In this document: positions 62,321 through 64,000 of the stretch, piece by piece
Position numbering within the stretch: the first letter of the stretch is position 1
Layout of the letters: each line of letters begins with the position of its first letter
Program-made: the position numbers and the translations under genes
The notes under the pieces: generated by a model
The model's input: the letters and a program-made list of their open reading frames with translations, nothing else
What the model was told of the DNA's origin: nothing
The model's database searches: none
Assembly: GCF_023078275.1 (NCBI RefSeq)
Contig: NC_062993.1
Location: 2,107,252 to 2,171,251 of the forward strand
Direction: 5' to 3'
DNA: 64,000 nt
From: Leguminivora glycinivorella
Taxonomy: Eukaryota; Arthropoda; Insecta; Lepidoptera; Tortricidae

Positions 62321-63284
62321 TCAAATATCAAATATTTTTTCGATTTTTTTGATATTCTGCTTTTTAAAGACTCTAGAGCCAATCAAAAATTTCCAAAAAC
62401 GGCATTTTTCATTGTGGCGCAAAAAAAGGTGTGATACTCAAGATTGGTAACAATTAACCAAAAAAGCTAAACGGTCCGACATATATTATTTCATTGTTAT
62501 TCAGATTCTTAAATTTCGTTCCGATTGATTAAGTTTTGGAGGAGGAAAGAGTCGAGAGCGGAACCTCGATTTTAGAGATTTTTTTGAAATATCTTTTGAC
62601 TGAGTTGTTGTTAATTTAATGGACAATTTTTTTTCTATAGTATATTTAACTAAAATTCCCAAGTTGAAAGGGGGGCTCCTTTCCATTTTAACATTTTCGC
62701 GACCGTATCCTCTTAAGGGCTTGACTTTTTAGTTAGTATTGTCAAGCACAGATAGTTAACATCTTAACCGATGACGAACAGGTGAAAGGGGTTATGCAAC
62801 CGGACGGGTTTTAACTGGGACGTGTAGGTTATATGCTATTATACGCATAAATACATAAGTAAGGGCATTAAGAAACGCGAAGAAAAACACCAATGAAAAT
62901 GGGTCACGATAATAGTAAATTACGATAGAAGTGCGGAAAAGCGGACGTGCGAAACGAGCGGCGATAAATTAAAACCTAGCCGAAGGCATTGTTTTAAATC
63001 GACTCGAGTTACGTAGTTCCTTTTCGCACGTGTATCGTACGACGTTTTTGAGCACAGGTGGCCCTTCTGAATCCGAAGAAAGTGGTTCATTTCAGTTTGT
63101 CAGGCCGAGGCGGAGCCGAGGTCAACAAACAAACAACAAAAACAACTAAACTCCGTTTAGCGCAGCGGCCTGAAATTTCACGTTTTCCCGCCGGTAGATA
63201 GATAAAATCATTAAATGCGGCCAATTGTTCATCGATAGCACAAATCTTTAATCTTCATTCATGCATACTAATTTTCTTCTAGGT

Positions 63285-63705
63285 CCATTTTTCCATTATT
63301 ACACTATGATCAGGATCACACCTCGGACACTGGCGATCAAATATATGAAAGAGGCGCGTTCCTAGCGCACATTCTAAGCTCGTGTAGGTGAACGCGTACT
63401 ATGCTTGTATGAGTGAAATATGACAGGTTGACTGTTCGCGTTTTTGACAGGCGGTGACTGTGAGGTAACCGAGAGGGGGTGGGCGGCACTTTCTGCGGGG
63501 AGCGGGAGTGGCCATACTGTACGATAGTACTCTTTATTATACTGTGCTATGATGTTGAATTCTACATGTATCCACTGAACACGCCTACCATATAATAACC
63601 GGTGGACATGGACACTATTTAATAATGCAAACATTGTAAATCATGGAAAAAATGGACCAGTTACATTTGCCTCCATCGAGATTTGCCCCTCTGTACCTTT
63701 CATGT
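63285..63705. mobile_element. TIR element relative split by the 56.5-kb repeat
   Basis: CCATTTTTCCATTATTACAC on the left and AAAAAATGGACCAGTTACAT on the right are the inner part of the element at 50367-51124; an inverted copy of the 56525-56780 repeat lies between. Confidence 0.6.
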
Positions 63706-64000
63706 CAATTCAAATTGCCATCTCATTTATGCATAGTTATATTAATTGTTCGCTTCAGCCCATTGTCCTAACTTTTGTATGAATCGTATGACTTAATATT
63801 AAGAATCAATAATACTTGGAAAACAATAGCCATGCGTAGTTTAGATTCCTCAAATATTTATTGTAAACTTTGCGTGTCATAAATACAGATTATAATAGTT
63901 CTAAAGATAAAGATATCAAAGTAACTTCAACTTTAAGAGACTAAGCCCATGATATATTTTCGTATTCAACCGAAATTAAGTCGTATATCGAAATAACCGA

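Larger units (their letters stand above)
41201..64000. other. Gene-poor, repeat-filled stretch to the window end
   Basis: No convincing protein exon in about 23 kb. It could be intergenic or one long intron. Repeats that I recognise are listed separately; the rest is AT-rich sequence, including about 55400-55800, 57100-57350, 59960-60950 and 62060-62900, in which I see nothing definite. Confidence 0.55.

Overview
The window looks like nuclear DNA from a moth or butterfly (Lepidoptera). It is AT-rich, holds few spliced or single-exon genes, and is crowded with repeats typical of lepidopteran genomes: tRNA-headed SINEs, Helitron-like ends, CAGA/GTCC microsatellite-bearing elements, and many palindromic MITEs. 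I recognise families but cannot name a species.

Four host genes are supported. (1) A BOD1/BOD1L (Shg1-domain) gene on the + strand. I reconstruct five exons from 358 to 22901, joining in frame to a protein of about 1248 residues. (2) SdhB, the iron-sulfur subunit of succinate dehydrogenase, intronless, on the - strand at 30175-31023. (3) A Mei5/SFR1-like recombination gene, intronless, on the + strand at 32158-33669. (4) mRpS18C, a mitochondrial small-subunit ribosomal protein with two exons, on the - strand at 34240-34714. SdhB and the SFR1-like gene are divergent and about 1.1 kb apart; the SFR1-like gene and mRpS18C converge. I see no sign of an operon; two mitochondrial genes simply flank a DNA-repair gene.

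The 14-kb fourth intron of the BOD1L gene is the most unusual part. It contains a 178-bp inverted repeat (10698-10875 and 22174-22351, one mismatch by eye) bracketing about 11.6 kb. Inside lie a GC-rich island of about 3 kb with a 97-bp tandem array, a CpG-rich palindromic MITE, and a complete BEL/Pao LTR retrotransposon (15134-21727) with 200-bp LTRs that look identical, a 5-bp target duplication AGTGT, and one 1771-codon Gag-Pol frame with its catalytic residues present. Just after the BOD1L stop codon, the last 106 bp of its terminal exon are duplicated, and the copy could be spliced in frame.

From 34.8 kb to the right end I find no convincing protein gene in 29 kb. The stretch is made of interspersed repeats, several inserted into one another, plus one possible first exon near 41.2 kb. 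All repeat names are by-eye family calls; no searches were run.
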